A stretch of DNA of 64,000 bases from Astrothelium macrocarpum (taxonomy: Eukaryota; Ascomycota; Dothideomycetes; Trypetheliales; Trypetheliaceae). This document shows positions 45,977 to 57,460 of the stretch, one piece after another. The translations under genes and the position numbers were made by a program. The first letter of the stretch is position 1. Each line of letters opens with the position of its first letter. Location: assembly GCA_021030915.1 (NCBI GenBank), contig JAGEMR010000156.1:1-64000 (forward strand), read 5' to 3'. A model generated the notes under the pieces. It searched no databases. It was not told where the DNA came from and saw only the letters and a program-made list of their open reading frames with translations.

Positions 45977-48900
45977 ACACCACGAATAGATTCTAGACCT
46001 CTCCGGGAATAAGACTCAATGTGGTGCTTGGTCAGCAACCTTGATGTGGAGCTATAAATGGCTGAATAAAACACACGACACTGGTGACGTCCAAGTTGAG
46101 ACCTGTTCCCAAGTGACTTGAACTTTGTAGACTGAAAAGTTCTAGGCTGGGCCGATGAACCTCCATTTGCAAAGAACGAAGACCCCCTTTTCATAAAATG
46201 AGTTGTAGGCTCGATTATGGAGCTTTACATTGGACGTCGTTATTCGACCACGTAGGTATAAGACAAGGTAGCAGGCACGGGCCGCGCAAACCAAAATTTG
46301 TATGACTTATGACGATCCTGCAATTAATTAATATGGACATTCTTGATTTCTGTCGTTGAACATTTCCTGTGAAAATGTTGGACCCAATCAAATAGCTTAC
46401 GAATTGTTGAGAATGTCTACCAATTTCGGAGTTTGGTCGTAACAAGAAGGCTGAAGGGAACAAAAGGAGCGCGAAAAGGTCCACAGTAAAGACACCTTTG
46501 CACATTTCTAGAAAAAGCTTTGACTCTACAAGTCAAATCTGTCGTCATTTTGCGTCGGAATAGTTGCTCAAGCAATTCGACATTACCCTGCTGGTCAGAT
46601 CCGTTCCGGTCATAATATGCCAGATCCACTATGCAAATTTCCCCTGCTTATCGATCTTCGAAGACAAGACTGATGAGGCCTGTCTTTTTTTTTTTTTTTT
46701 TTTTCTTTTTTTTTTTTTTTACGACGAAAAGTAATCAACCACGGCCTCATCCTAGTCGGCTTTGCTCAAAAAAGGGCTGACCCGTATGGCGGGCTGGATA
46801 AGAGTATTCCCTGCCAACGAAATCTCGCCTGACGTGCCAAAAGGGGCTGAACTTTTAAAGTTTAGGTTAGTGCCTCGTGGCGGCCATGCCAGGCTTGCGA
46901 AATGTGGCTTGCATATTCCCCCGCTAAACGTCGCACTAGCTATCGGAAATGAGGTTCCGTTGAATTACTCTTTTCTTGGTTTAAGGCTGACATTCCTCAA
47001 TAACCGATGCCGCTTTTTCACAATCTAGAGCATCAGATAAGCTCGAGTCAGGGAATCTCATGCTCTTGGAAATTAGGACGCAGGATCATTATGTTTTCTT
47101 TTTACTCATACCTATCGTCCCATGGTTTCTTTCAATTGACCAAGAGCATCACCTGCTGCATGATCAAGGATGTTTACTTGTTCACGCTTTTTGTGATTCT
47201 ATATTTGAAACGTACCTTGAACCAATTACGTAGGCGAGCCAATAGGCCGACCTTTTCGACGCCTCGCCGTTGCAATTGGCGCAGGATAAGTTCATCCAGC
47301 TTTAACTTCGGCCTAAACTAGAAAAAGGCCTTGCGAATATGCAAGAATGATACCATTCAAAGTCCAGATCGTGGTCTGGTTCAGTTGCACGGTTTGCATG
47401 GGTCTCCACTATCGCAGCCACGTCCGGATCAGCATCCGAAAAAAACAAAGGACTCGTTCGTCTTGAAGCATTCGAGAACAGTCATCCACGTGAGGAAAAG
47501 GCTGCGACCACCAGACTGGAATGCTGGAAGGCTTGCGACGGATTTGCTGACGAGAATGCCCATGAGTAGCATCCCTGTCCAAGGACCCCCACGACATTCC
47601 GCATTGTGTTTATGTAAAGGGCTATGGGATACTCAGCACGGCTTACGGGAAAGCGGGACCATCCATAAACTGCCGAAAATCAAAAGCGAACGATGGGAGA
47701 TTCGAGGCCGGGCGTGTCCGGCTGAGGAGAGATGGCGGCCACTGGCCAGCGGCAGGCGTGCAGATGTCAGGTGCAGTAGCGCGCAGGCGAATGACAGCAC
47801 ATGATCGACTCAGTCATGCGGGGTTTATTGAATACTGCATCTCATGGCCAATACAGGGCGACATCATCAATCTCAAAGCCGCATTGCACGCAATTCTGGT
47901 AGGTCTCGATGTCGCTCCATCGTACGATGGCTGAACTTCCCAAACCAGCGCTCTGCCGCCGTTCGTGAGCGTGGCTTGAATGACTAGCATGTCACTCCCG
48001 CGACCAAACTGTCGGGTCCGGACTAACGTGGAACATCTGGGCGTTGGGCTCTGTGGGAGGCCATCCAGAGATGGGAAACTGCAATTTCCGTCCCGTTCCA
48101 CGTTCTCGGTCACGATGAACTCTGCTAGCTTGGAATCGCGACTCCTGGCCCATCCCTCGTTGCTCCTCCTCCGCGCCATATCGCGAGATCGGCGCCGATT
48201 GCGGCTTCGTGATACGACAGCTTCCGGGTTCTTGGGATCTGGTCTGACAGGTCTGGCAGGATTGCACTGAGGGTTTGCATGTTCGCTCCAGATGGGGACA
48301 TATTCATGAGCTGGAACACTGCCAGCCCTCTTCAAAACCCCCCACCAGCAAATTTCAAATCGCTGCCTCGTTGGACGAACAGAGAAACGTCGAGTAAATA
48401 TAGTAAAATGCACTGCTCGCACAGACGCGTGACTTGGCAATGAAGGGGATGAGACACCTGCAGTTGAACTCTGATCAAGCCTCACCGGCCAGATGCTCGT
48501 ACTTCGTACATCCTTGGCTCTACGAGCTATGCCCGGCTGAGGAATACATATGCGAGTCAAAGGGCCGGCTGCAGCATATTACACCCGCGCCAATCTGTCT
48601 GTGATTCGATATTTTGTCCAAAGATCAGCGGAATCCGGTGCATGTGCGTTCAGGTAATGATGCCCAACGCCCCTAAGCGGTTTAAAGTGGTATGGGCTTT
48701 GCTTATACAAGCTACTACTCGCCATCCCTGGCCAATCTTTGTAACCACAGGATGAGGCTGGGTGAATCAAACACAGTATTACAATGTACGACGGGAAACT
48801 GCCCCATTTGTTCGTGGCAGATTGTTCTGTCCCAACACACCAATGACAAAGGTAGAGTATGTGGCAGATTGAAGATATATCACACACAGAAGGAAGGGGT

Positions 48901-50064
48901 TTGATTTTGTTGACGGCCTGGTTTAATGGTACCAGGATCGTTTGGCCATTGTTTTCAACCCTGTTGCATGAACATCGGCGTGGGGCGCGAAACGTTGTGC
49001 AAGTCACATTGCGGAAGCGCAAGTGCGTCGATACTCGAGGCATCCCAAGCCGACAGCAAATGACATGGCGCACAACGGTGTTCCTGAATGGTCGCCGAAG
49101 GCACATTTTTGCGAAGCCTTTTGCTTTTTCTCGAACGTCGAAGCCGTAATGTTGTCAAAGCATCACGTCTCTAGCGGCGGGAAGGCACGCACCAACGACC
49201 TAGCCTTCCAGGTCTGTTGAAATTGCAGGCAAGACCTAGGTACGTACCGCAGAACAGGCTTGGAAAAGTGTAGAAGATGGGAAAAAGCCCAGGGGCCAAA
49301 GAGCCCGTCAGAATCCCCAGCTCCATACCCTGCTAAGCGTCTTTTCGCTAGGACCATCGCACGGCGCAAATCCTCGCCCTAACGCTTGACCCGTCACCAC
49401 GCAGGATGAGCTTGCTAGGATGATCTCACTGGAGAGCGAGTCGCTGCACGTCTCCCCTCCGCAGCGTCATCGCTCGGCTGGTGCCCCGAGACGGTTTGCT
49501 GACTCTCAATCTTGGTCAATTGCCGTTCCCCATGCTCAGGCATGAATCGTGGCCGTTCCTGAGCCGAGGAACTGGCGCAGGAAGCTTGCCGGCATGATCA
49601 GAGCAACTGTCGAGGCATGCGTGGCAGATTGGGTGGCGTGGTGGCAAGCTATTAAACTTCATCATGGCAGCATAAAGGCTGCATCACGACAGTTGTGCAG
49701 CTGTGCAAGCGTGGCCGAGGGGGATGGGGGCAGGCAGGCTGCAGATGAATTTGACGCCAAGGCACGCAGAATTAGCTGTGGGCGCGAGCGAGAAAAGACC
49801 CAATTACTCGATCGGATGGGCTAGCCCTTATCGCAGGGGAAACTGCCCAGGTAGCCGTCGCACCATGCAGAGCATCTTCAGCACGAGCAGCGATCCGCTC
49901 GGCGCGCTCTATCCCCGCCGGTAGACCCTGTCCAGTCTACTCACCAAAAGCCCTAGGTCCCACTCGCTAGCGAATGACAATAGAGTCAGAGATCCGGCAT
50001 GGCTTGTCAGCTCGCAGCGCTCCTCTACGCGTAGCCAAAGAAGCCGCGCAGCGATGCTGTCATG
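45977..50064. other. gene-poor region
   Basis: About 4.1 kb without a supportable gene. The longest frame (minus strand, 47814-48560, 248 codons) and several others show no family motif, and frames overlap on both strands. No transposase, reverse transcriptase or terminal repeat was recognised. The right end would include the bZIP promoter. Confidence 0.45.
46685..46720. repeat. 36-nt T tract interrupted by one C
   Basis: Twenty T, one C and fifteen T in a row on the plus strand. It could be a simple homopolymer or the A tail of an old minus-strand retroposed copy, but no body or target-site duplication was recognised. Confidence 0.9.
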
Positions 50065-50733
50065 TCCACTCACACCGCAAACCTCCCACCGCTTTTATAT
50101 CACTGGTTCCTCCTCCCGAGTCAGTCACGGGCATCGTGATCCTACTCGAACCATTGTGCTTCTGTGGCGGCCCCCAGTGCTATATTTCAGGCTCTTCCCT
50201 GCCTCTTCGCCCCTTCCCGAGTCCCCTTGGATATAGGTCCTGACATTAGATCACTTGTCCGAGTAATCCTTGTTGTTTGAAGCTACCTAACGGCTGGGAT
50301 CCTCGTGCGTGTGTTGCTATCGACCTCTGACGTCCTTTTTACATACCTGGACCAAAGTGTCTTGTTCTATTGCCCAACATATATATCCATATCTGATTGG
50401 AAGAAACCCTTTTCTCACCTCTCCATCACCAAAACTCGAAACTATTTCTGTTTTGATACCACTCTATTTCTTCCTGTATCTTTTTCCGGACCGTTATACA
50501 AACCATAGTTCACCGTGGCGACGCTAGGTCTTGCCGTTCGTTCGTGTAACCCTCCTTTCACAGATCCGTCTTTTCGAAAGAGTGAAACCGACAAGGACAT
50601 TTTTGGCCCTGAGCTGCTGAACTCGCTTGGAGAACGTGGTCTGGGAGGGTACCGAAGAGGCTGGGAAGGAGGGCAGGAGGGTCCATGGTCCGATTGGCGG
50701 GACTCAAAGAGCTGGGAGGAAAAGGAGGGCTGG
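50065..50733 (+). promoter_or_regulatory. AUG-free leader region with overlapping uORF at 50685-50765
   Basis: No ATG occurs on the plus strand from 50065 to 50684, about 620 bases in which roughly ten would be expected by chance. The first ATG (50685) opens a 26-codon uORF that ends at TGA 50763-50765, overlapping the bZIP start codon at 50734 in another frame. This arrangement would be expected to restrict translation of the main ORF. The bZIP frame is also open back to 50515 without an ATG, so a near-cognate start or spliced exon is possible. Confidence 0.6.
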
Positions 50734-52368
50734 ATGTCGAAGCATTTACCTGCAAAGCGGTCTGATTTGAGCGCTGTCGATGATGGCTCACAGAACACTG
50801 CATCGTCTGCTGCACACCACAGCTCGCACCCACCAGCTCAATCAACCTTACCTCCCTCCTCCCAGGCCCATCGTGGAGATGTCTCGTCAGAAAGACCTTT
50901 AACATTACCTCCTCTCTCGCGGGCTTCCAGCATGACGGACGATACATCAGATCAGTCGAGACAAGGTCGAGGTCTTGGCATGCATTCCATCCTAAATCCA
51001 CAAAGAGAAGTACAGGAACCTCGTGGTGTGAGACGAAAAGCCGAGGAAATCGAGTCGTCCTCAAGTGCGGAAGTAGCATCAACCAGGCGAGGATCAATTA
51101 GTTCCATTGTACAATCCCGCGTCAGTTCTGGTGACGTCTCTCCAGCCAGTTCTCATGCTGGTTTCAATACATTTCCAGGTCTTCCTTCCCGACGCATCTT
51201 GAGTCCCCGATCGCAAGTACCTCGTCTTGCCAGCTTATCCACGCTCGGTGTGCCCACAGGTACCTTGCCTGTTCAGGACAATCCCTTTTTAGCTTCAGCT
51301 GGACCAAGTTCAGCAGTGGAGAGTGCGCCAGGTGGGCCACCACTCCCAACTCCACCCGCCGCTACTTTGCAAGGCTATAATTTCCCTGCAGCACCAACTC
51401 CCCCGATCCCAGATAGTCGGCGAGCAAGCGGGGCAATGCAACTGCCAATACACTCCTCAAGCGCAAGTCCCAGTACGCAAGTATCTACTTTTAGCCAGGC
51501 CAGTAGGAATTCGCCTGCATTGCAGCTCGGTGTTCACACGGACCGATCTCGGAGCTCCTATAATACACCACCAACGCAAGCACCCGGCGCACTTATGCAA
51601 GATCGAGAAAGGCGTCAAGGAATTCCGGTATCTTCCACGGGTCATAGCAGTTACCAGCTTATGACTTTCAATACAGCCTCGGGCGCCGTCCAATTCCCTG
51701 TGGACGTTCAGGCAGCTTCTCGAGCTGCCGATGACAAACGGCGTCGCAATGCTGGCGCTTCTGCTCGATTCCGCGCAAGACGAAAGGAAAAAGAAAGAGA
51801 AGCAAGTACGACAATCTCGCGGCTCGAGCAGCAGCTCAAAGAGTCCAAGGAAGATGCCGATTTCTATAGGCGAGAGAGAGATTTTCTTGGAACTGCGCTT
51901 TTACAGCTGCAGGGAGGGGAACAGCATTTTCCGCGTCCAGCTTCACCAAGACAACGTCGAGACCATGGCAGCAGTGAATCGGGTGGTGGTAGTGGCTCTG
52001 GCTCCAACTCCTACGCTTCTCCCTTTCAGAATCAAAGACAGCCTAGTGTACCTCTGAGTCAGCAGGGTTCTGGGTCAGCCGGCTACTCACCACCCGCTAC
52101 TGCTCCTCCGTCAGCAACGCCACGAGGAGCCTATCAATCGGCTTATCCGCCATTGCAGGATTCGGCGAGACAGTCAGGACAAATGCCTCGAGGTCTACCA
52201 CCCAGCTCACAACCCTTACCGCCTCCTCTCCAACAGCACCGAACACCTCAGCAACAACTACCTCATATTGTGACTCCTGGCCCGCGAAAGTCACCACCCT
52301 ATGATACATATGGGACGGAGAACTATGAAAGGAGCTGGCCTCCTGGGCCAAGGATGGGAGGTAGATGA
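50734..52368 (+). CDS. bZIP transcription factor
   Basis: A single exon of 544 residues from the first in-frame ATG. The basic region reads DDKRRRNAGASARFRARRKE (about residues 333-352), with the invariant Asn and Arg of bZIP proteins, and is followed by a short leucine-zipper-like heptad region (ISRLEQQL, then YRRERDFL) of only about four heptads. The ASARFR core is that of the fungal Cys3/MetR-Gcn4 style, but I cannot assign a named orthologue. Everything outside the DNA-binding region is Ser/Pro/Gln-rich and disordered, as in fungal activators. It would act in the nucleus as a dimer. The upstream leader has an overlapping uORF, so translational control is likely by inference. An alternative start further upstream cannot be excluded. 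Confidence 0.87.
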   Translation: MSKHLPAKRSDLSAVDDGSQNTASSAAHHSSHPPAQSTLPPSSQAHRGDVSSERPLTLPPLSRASSMTDDTSDQSRQGRGLGMHSILNPQREVQEPRGVRRKAEEIESSSSAEVASTRRGSISSIVQSRVSSGDVSPASSHAGFNTFPGLPSRRILSPRSQVPRLASLSTLGVPTGTLPVQDNPFLASAGPSSAVESAPGGPPLPTPPAATLQGYNFPAAPTPPIPDSRRASGAMQLPIHSSSASPSTQVSTFSQASRNSPALQLGVHTDRSRSSYNTPPTQAPGALMQDRERRQGIPVSSTGHSSYQLMTFNTASGAVQFPVDVQAASRAADDKRRRNAGASARFRARRKEKEREASTTISRLEQQLKESKEDADFYRRERDFLGTALLQLQGGEQHFPRPASPRQRRDHGSSESGGGSGSGSNSYASPFQNQRQPSVPLSQQGSGSAGYSPPATAPPSATPRGAYQSAYPPLQDSARQSGQMPRGLPPSSQPLPPPLQQHRTPQQQLPHIVTPGPRKSPPYDTYGTENYERSWPPGPRMGGR

Positions 52369-53254
52369 TATATTAATATCTAATATCTATATCTTATCGA
52401 CAGTAGCCATCTCAGTCATCTTAGTGGCATGATGGCGAAAAAATTGCGTTTATTAGTTGAAGTTTAGCGAATTGATTCCCATGATCGGAGCCGATCAGTC
52501 CTTTCCATTTTGCATGTTCCTTTTTCTGCTGCGCCTGCCACTTTAGCAGCGCAGCTAAATTGATACACTCTTTTCATACGTTTATTCAACACATTTCCGA
52601 GTCTTTTTAGACCGTCAGCAACATCTTGGTGGTCTCTGTGCTTTTTAGAGCATCAATAGCGCGATACCCTTTGGGCGGCATCTGATCATTGTTAACCCTT
52701 TGAATATATTCATGAATCTTTACCATTCCCTTCGAATAAAATATTTCTGGTCTTGCAACTTGTTCTCGCATATACATGTTTATTACTCTCTTCCTTTCAT
52801 GTTTTCATCTTCGTGTCTCACATTTTTTGTGTTTTCCATTTATTGCAAAGCGCCTAAAAATTGCATAGAGGTGGCGCGATTGGCGTGAGATGTGGTGATG
52901 TGGAATATCACGTAAAAAGTTTTTTCATCAGACAGCACTGTCGGCCGGAACTACCAGGTAGAGCAAACTGTACTTGTATTTGATAATATCTTATGATTCG
53001 CAAGTAAGACACTTTTCCATAGATGAAAACACAGGAATATTGTTATGAACCCGTGCTGCTTGGTCAGCATTGGACGTGACTTTGGTACGCAAAGTGAAAA
53101 ATTCAGTTGAATGTGACTTCACTTTGAAGCATGTTCAATGCTCCACAGTGTTTCCAAAATCACCTACTCACTTCTAAGCGGTGCGGTCTTCGGCCTACAA
53201 AGGCGCTTGCTATATCAGTAACGCGGCTGTTGGCTTGACCTACAGGTCAAAGCG
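52369..53254. other. intergenic region
   Basis: About 890 AT-rich bases: the 3' flank of the bZIP gene, then promoter of the first BTB-like gene. No other feature is seen. Confidence 0.5.
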
Positions 53255-54153
53255 ATGACAACAAATTGTTCAAAGCGTTCACCGCCCGATCGGGATCTTC
53301 AGCCATCTAAGAAGCAGAAGACTTCTCAATTAAGACTGGTTGTGGTTTCGCCCCATCAACGGAACAATGCTGTACCTGTGCATGGGGATAAGGATAGTCG
53401 TTGTGATACTTCACAAATACCTGCCGTTTTGTGCGAACGATTCATCTTTACTTAGCATAATACAGAATTCTAACAAGTTTTAGCAGAGACGTTGCAAATA
53501 GCACCGTGAAGGTAATTGTTGACGCTCCTAGAGATCTTCTCACCGAGCGACGACATGGAATCTATCATTTGCCAGCTTCGACAATTTGCGAGAAATCAGA
53601 ATTTTTCAAGAAAGCCCTGACAGGTCCATCCAAAGAGGCGGTGACACGTGAGCTGCGCCTCGAGATTTCAGAGCTTCGTATATTTGACTGTTTTGTCCTT
53701 TGGCTTTTCACCGACGAGATCATCGTCAATTGTCAGACTGGAGGATTCTTTTTTGGATTCGAGCTTTTCAAATTGGGCGACCAAATTTGCAGTACAAGAT
53801 TTCAAAATGCTGCCATTCGATTCATGGTCCAATATGACCGGAAGCTCTATGGACCCTCACGTATTCGAGAATTCCTATCGCATGTGTATCAGAATACCAC
53901 CTCTTCTAACCATCCCGTCCGTCGCTTTGCGGCAATGCTCTGTGCAACCCAGTGCAATCGAGACCAATCTTTCTTCAGCACACTCAAGGACGACTTTTAC
54001 AATCATCATGGATTCATGGACCTTTTTTGGCAGGAACTTCAGGTCCTTGGTTTATCTTCAACATGTTCGTCGAGCGTAGAGAGGTATCTGGTTGAGGAGG
54101 ACTCTCAGCGAGGCTGTCCCTCTTCTTCGAATACTCCGTCAGCTGAAGAGTAG
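53255..54153 (+). CDS. BTB/POZ-like domain protein 1
   Basis: Two exons, 53255-53430 and 53484-54153, give 281 residues. The first exon codes a short basic head with KKQKTS, which could be a nuclear signal. The second holds a BTB-like fold: a first strand STVKVIVDAP, then ICEKSEFFKKALTGPSKEA, the usual core where the domain contacts its partner, and FVLWLFTDEI. Fungal BTB proteins of this kind often act as protein-protein adaptors, some with Cul3 ligases. The intron is less certain than others in the window: the donor GTGCGA is weak, but a CTAAC branch site sits ten bases before the acceptor and the phase closes. It is followed 1 kb downstream by a second gene of the same type. Confidence 0.72.
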
Positions 54154-55149
54154 TATGATCCCGTCTCCGACCCCTTCAAAGATATACAATAATAGGCTCC
54201 GAGCGTGGATGCAGTTCACAGTTCGTATAACACCAAGCTTCCTTCGCAAATCATCTCTGGTGGGCTCAAGGCATCGATGGAATTTAAGGGAGACACCCTG
54301 AGAGCTTGCGGATTTTCAATTCATACAGTGAGGAGAAGTTTTTCTCTTTAGAAACAAGAAAAAGAGAATGCGTCTTCAACCGATAAGTTATTTCGGGATC
54401 TACTAAAAAGATTTGGAGATATTCATTAGCTTGCACTTGCTTTCAACCATAGTGATAAAAGCCCCAGGCTTTTGTGACTATTGCTCAAACGATAGCCTCT
54501 CACAGAGCGTACCACTTGATTGTTCATAATTCCACACAGCCGAGAGCATTAAAAGTACTGAACTAGACAATCTTTGTATTATGTCCAGGCTAGAGACACG
54601 GACAACGTCGGCTCACGAGCCGAACGCATCAATACCACTGAAAAAGGCTAACGTTAGTCCACGTTTTCGAATATGACATTGTTGGTATTGATGAGTTTCT
54701 TTCAACAACTGCCGCTGGATAATATCCAACAATGCAAAATGCAGCGTCCAACAAAGGGCTGGTTCCCTGCGTAGTGTGTGACTATTTTCCAATGTGCTCA
54801 GCATTCCTCACTGATTTTCTGTGCCTCCCATACTACACTTTGGTTGTGAGTGTTTTACCCTACGACGAGCCATCTATGGGTGCACAGAGTCCGTAGTCAC
54901 GAACTGCGTTCGTGATAACTATGAGTGACTGCTCCTCAGACACGGCCACCATCACAATAGTCGCTAGTCACTTAACTCCACTATCTATTGAGCATTATAT
55001 ATAGCGAAATCCTTTTGTGTCATATGCTTTCCACTCTCAAGCTTCTTGAAGATACAACTAACATCATCAATTTGCTTTTCCACTTTGCTACATCAAATTC
55101 TACAGACGCAAAACGAACCCAGATAGAGAAACCAAGGCGCCAATACACA
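54154..55149. other. intergenic region between BTB-like genes
   Basis: About 1 kb, AT-rich. A frame open upstream of ATG 55150 is probably leader of the second gene. No other feature is supported. Confidence 0.5.
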
Positions 55150-55878
55150 ATGGTACCGCCCAAAGATCCTTATCCGACCCCTCGTCAGGCGAAAATGACA
55201 CCAGCTTGGTTGGCAGAGTACGTGAATAATCTCTTTCAATGAAGGAATTTGCATCATGCTAACGCGCACAGGTTTTACTCCAGGCCACCACGACAGTTCC
55301 TGATCGGTCCAAATAAGGTCTCGATGTTCATCCCAGAAGAGCCTCTTGTCCGCTCCTGCCAATTCTTCGCGCAACTTCTCAGGGGACCCTCGAAAGAAGG
55401 TCGCTCCGACGGCGCTGTTGCAATGCCAGGGGAGAGCGTGCACAATATGCAGACCTATTATTACTGGCTTCTGTACGGCAATACACAGCTTATGGAGATG
55501 TTGGTCGACAAGTTCGACCTGCTCATCGAACTGTGGAAATTTGGCTACGGGATCGAGCAGAAAGAATTCCAAAACGAGATAATGCAAATCATATCGGCCT
55601 CGTTCGTACGCCTTTTTGAAACACCGAGGACGGAGAGCGTCATGCAAACGCTCCTGAAATATTTCGGACAGGCACGAGGTTGCCCACAGCTCGTGGAGAT
55701 AATTGTCGAAGCTATGGCGTACGCGGTTCTTCATGGACAAGCGCACGCATCTGAGCTTAGAGGATTCATGGAGGACAGAATGAACCAGAATATTTATGTT
55801 GGATGCTTGTATAAGTATGCTCTGAGATCCAATAGGGAGCTCACAACTATCTTTACGCCTACGGACTTCTCAGTCTGA
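55150..55878 (+). CDS. BTB/POZ-like domain protein 2
   Basis: Two exons, 55150-55217 and 55272-55878, joined across a 54-nt intron; 224 residues. A short head (PPKDPYPTPRQAKMTP) is followed by a degenerate BTB-like domain: QFLIGPNKVSMFI, then CQFFAQLLRGPSKEG, then YYYWLLYGN and a helical C-terminal region of about 120 residues. FFxxLxGPSKE is shared with the neighbouring gene on the left, which suggests old tandem duplication followed by strong divergence. Typical BTB residues in the first strand are weak, so the domain call is moderate. Adaptor function is inference. Confidence 0.72.
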
Positions 55879-57460
55879 AGGTGATTGACTGCACCTGGAT
55901 ATCAGTACATTCTTCTGATGTTGACAATTCACCTGCCGAACGATCTTGGTTTAGAATGAGAGAGATGGTCGTGTTGTTGAGATTGTGATGATAAAATGGA
56001 CAACAGGCGCTTTGCGGGAATGTAATTAGCTGGATCTGCTTTAGGTAAACAACGTTGGCATTTCGCCGTATCTGCAAGAAACCTTCACGGTGATCTGAGG
56101 TTTACTTCAATCACTAGTATAAGTCGTAGGACTTGGGAAATTTCGTTTGATCAAGTTTATGCCAAAGAAGAGTCCAGAAATATTCCGCCACGTCACCCTA
56201 TGTTGTCTTTCCAACAAACGAAGAAGCGTTTGTTCGTGCTTGGAGTGTGTTAGCCTTTCCGGCAGGTTTGTGAAGAGTTCAGAAGGACATGCCGCTGTCT
56301 CCGTGAACGGCGGTTCAAAGAATGAAGAAACAGATTTAGGGTAACACACAAAGTAAGGGATGTGGCTGAGAAGAGTAATAAGGCGTTCCTTATAACTCCT
56401 TTGTCAACGGAATCCTACTGTGCTCCATGGTAGCAAATTCGTTTTGACGAAGGTTCTAGATTTCATCTTGTCAAATACGTCTCAAGAATGTCTATCGCAA
56501 TGGTACCTGTAGTCGAAGTGAATTGAAGACAGAAGGTCTCCACATTATCACAGCATTCTCCATTATGTCATAGAGAAAACAAAAGGCATGCGATCCTTCT
56601 ATCTTCCAATGGAAGTCATTCTTCCCATCAGTACCATTTCCTCTTTTCGGCAACTAAAGTGAGAGCCAGGCAAAGGTCGACATTCCAAACACGATTTCTA
56701 GGCTGCACTCACTAAGAGGCAACAAAGAACCAAGCTCGACTATATTTACAACTGTAGATTAAGGCCACTGTTTTTGGAAGGCTAGAGCTAGTCTCAGCAG
56801 TTCTTTCGCAGGTCATCCAAATGATGCTAACTTAGGTGAAGAATTTTGATTGTCTTGCACTTATCTCGACTAAGTACTTGGACATCCGGCTATCGTATGA
56901 ACAACCACATCTCTTCCCTCCTGACACGCACTAATCAGCCTCCGCCCCCCCTTTTCTCCACCTTCACACAGAGAGACAAATAGACTACCACACATCAAAA
57001 GAGGCCAGTATTGACTTCCCCCTCGATTCCAACTACGGGAGCGAACAACAGACAAACAAACATGATGCGAATAGTGAGGTGTTCTTTTGCCCGAAATCCA
57101 CGCGCTATGCATTCAGCGCTACAATGCAACAGACCGAGTCCACAGAATATCCTCTTTACGAAGAGACAAGAGCACGCAAAACTCTCCAGGGCGAGCATGG
57201 GGTATCAAATGTGCAAGAGATACTCCACTTCCGCTAGCCGGGGAGAGAGGTTGCGCAACACGCAACAAGAAGCCGAAAAGAAACCACGGAATTCTGAAGA
57301 CGGCGAAAAAGATGATCAAGAGCAAGAAGAACCGATATTTGATTCAAGTCGGCGCACAATGACGAGAGTCGATGCCGTCATTATCCTCATCGCCCTTTTT
57401 CTCTCGATGATTCCCTTTCAAACAGTGGAGGATTTCGCGATTTCCTCGAGGAACGGCAGG
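55879..57460. other. intergenic region
   Basis: About 1.6 kb. The frames near 56.1 kb (80 codons, minus) and 57.0-57.8 kb (plus, running antisense into the deubiquitinase gene) show no family and are not accepted. The right end contains the 3' flank of the deubiquitinase gene. Confidence 0.5.

Noticed and set aside
46685..46720. T tract as proof of a retroposon
   Set aside because: No element body, reverse transcriptase or target duplication was recognised, so it is listed only as a homopolymer tract.
47814..48560. 248-codon minus-strand frame
   Set aside because: No recognisable motif, low-information composition and overlapping plus-strand frames of similar quality.
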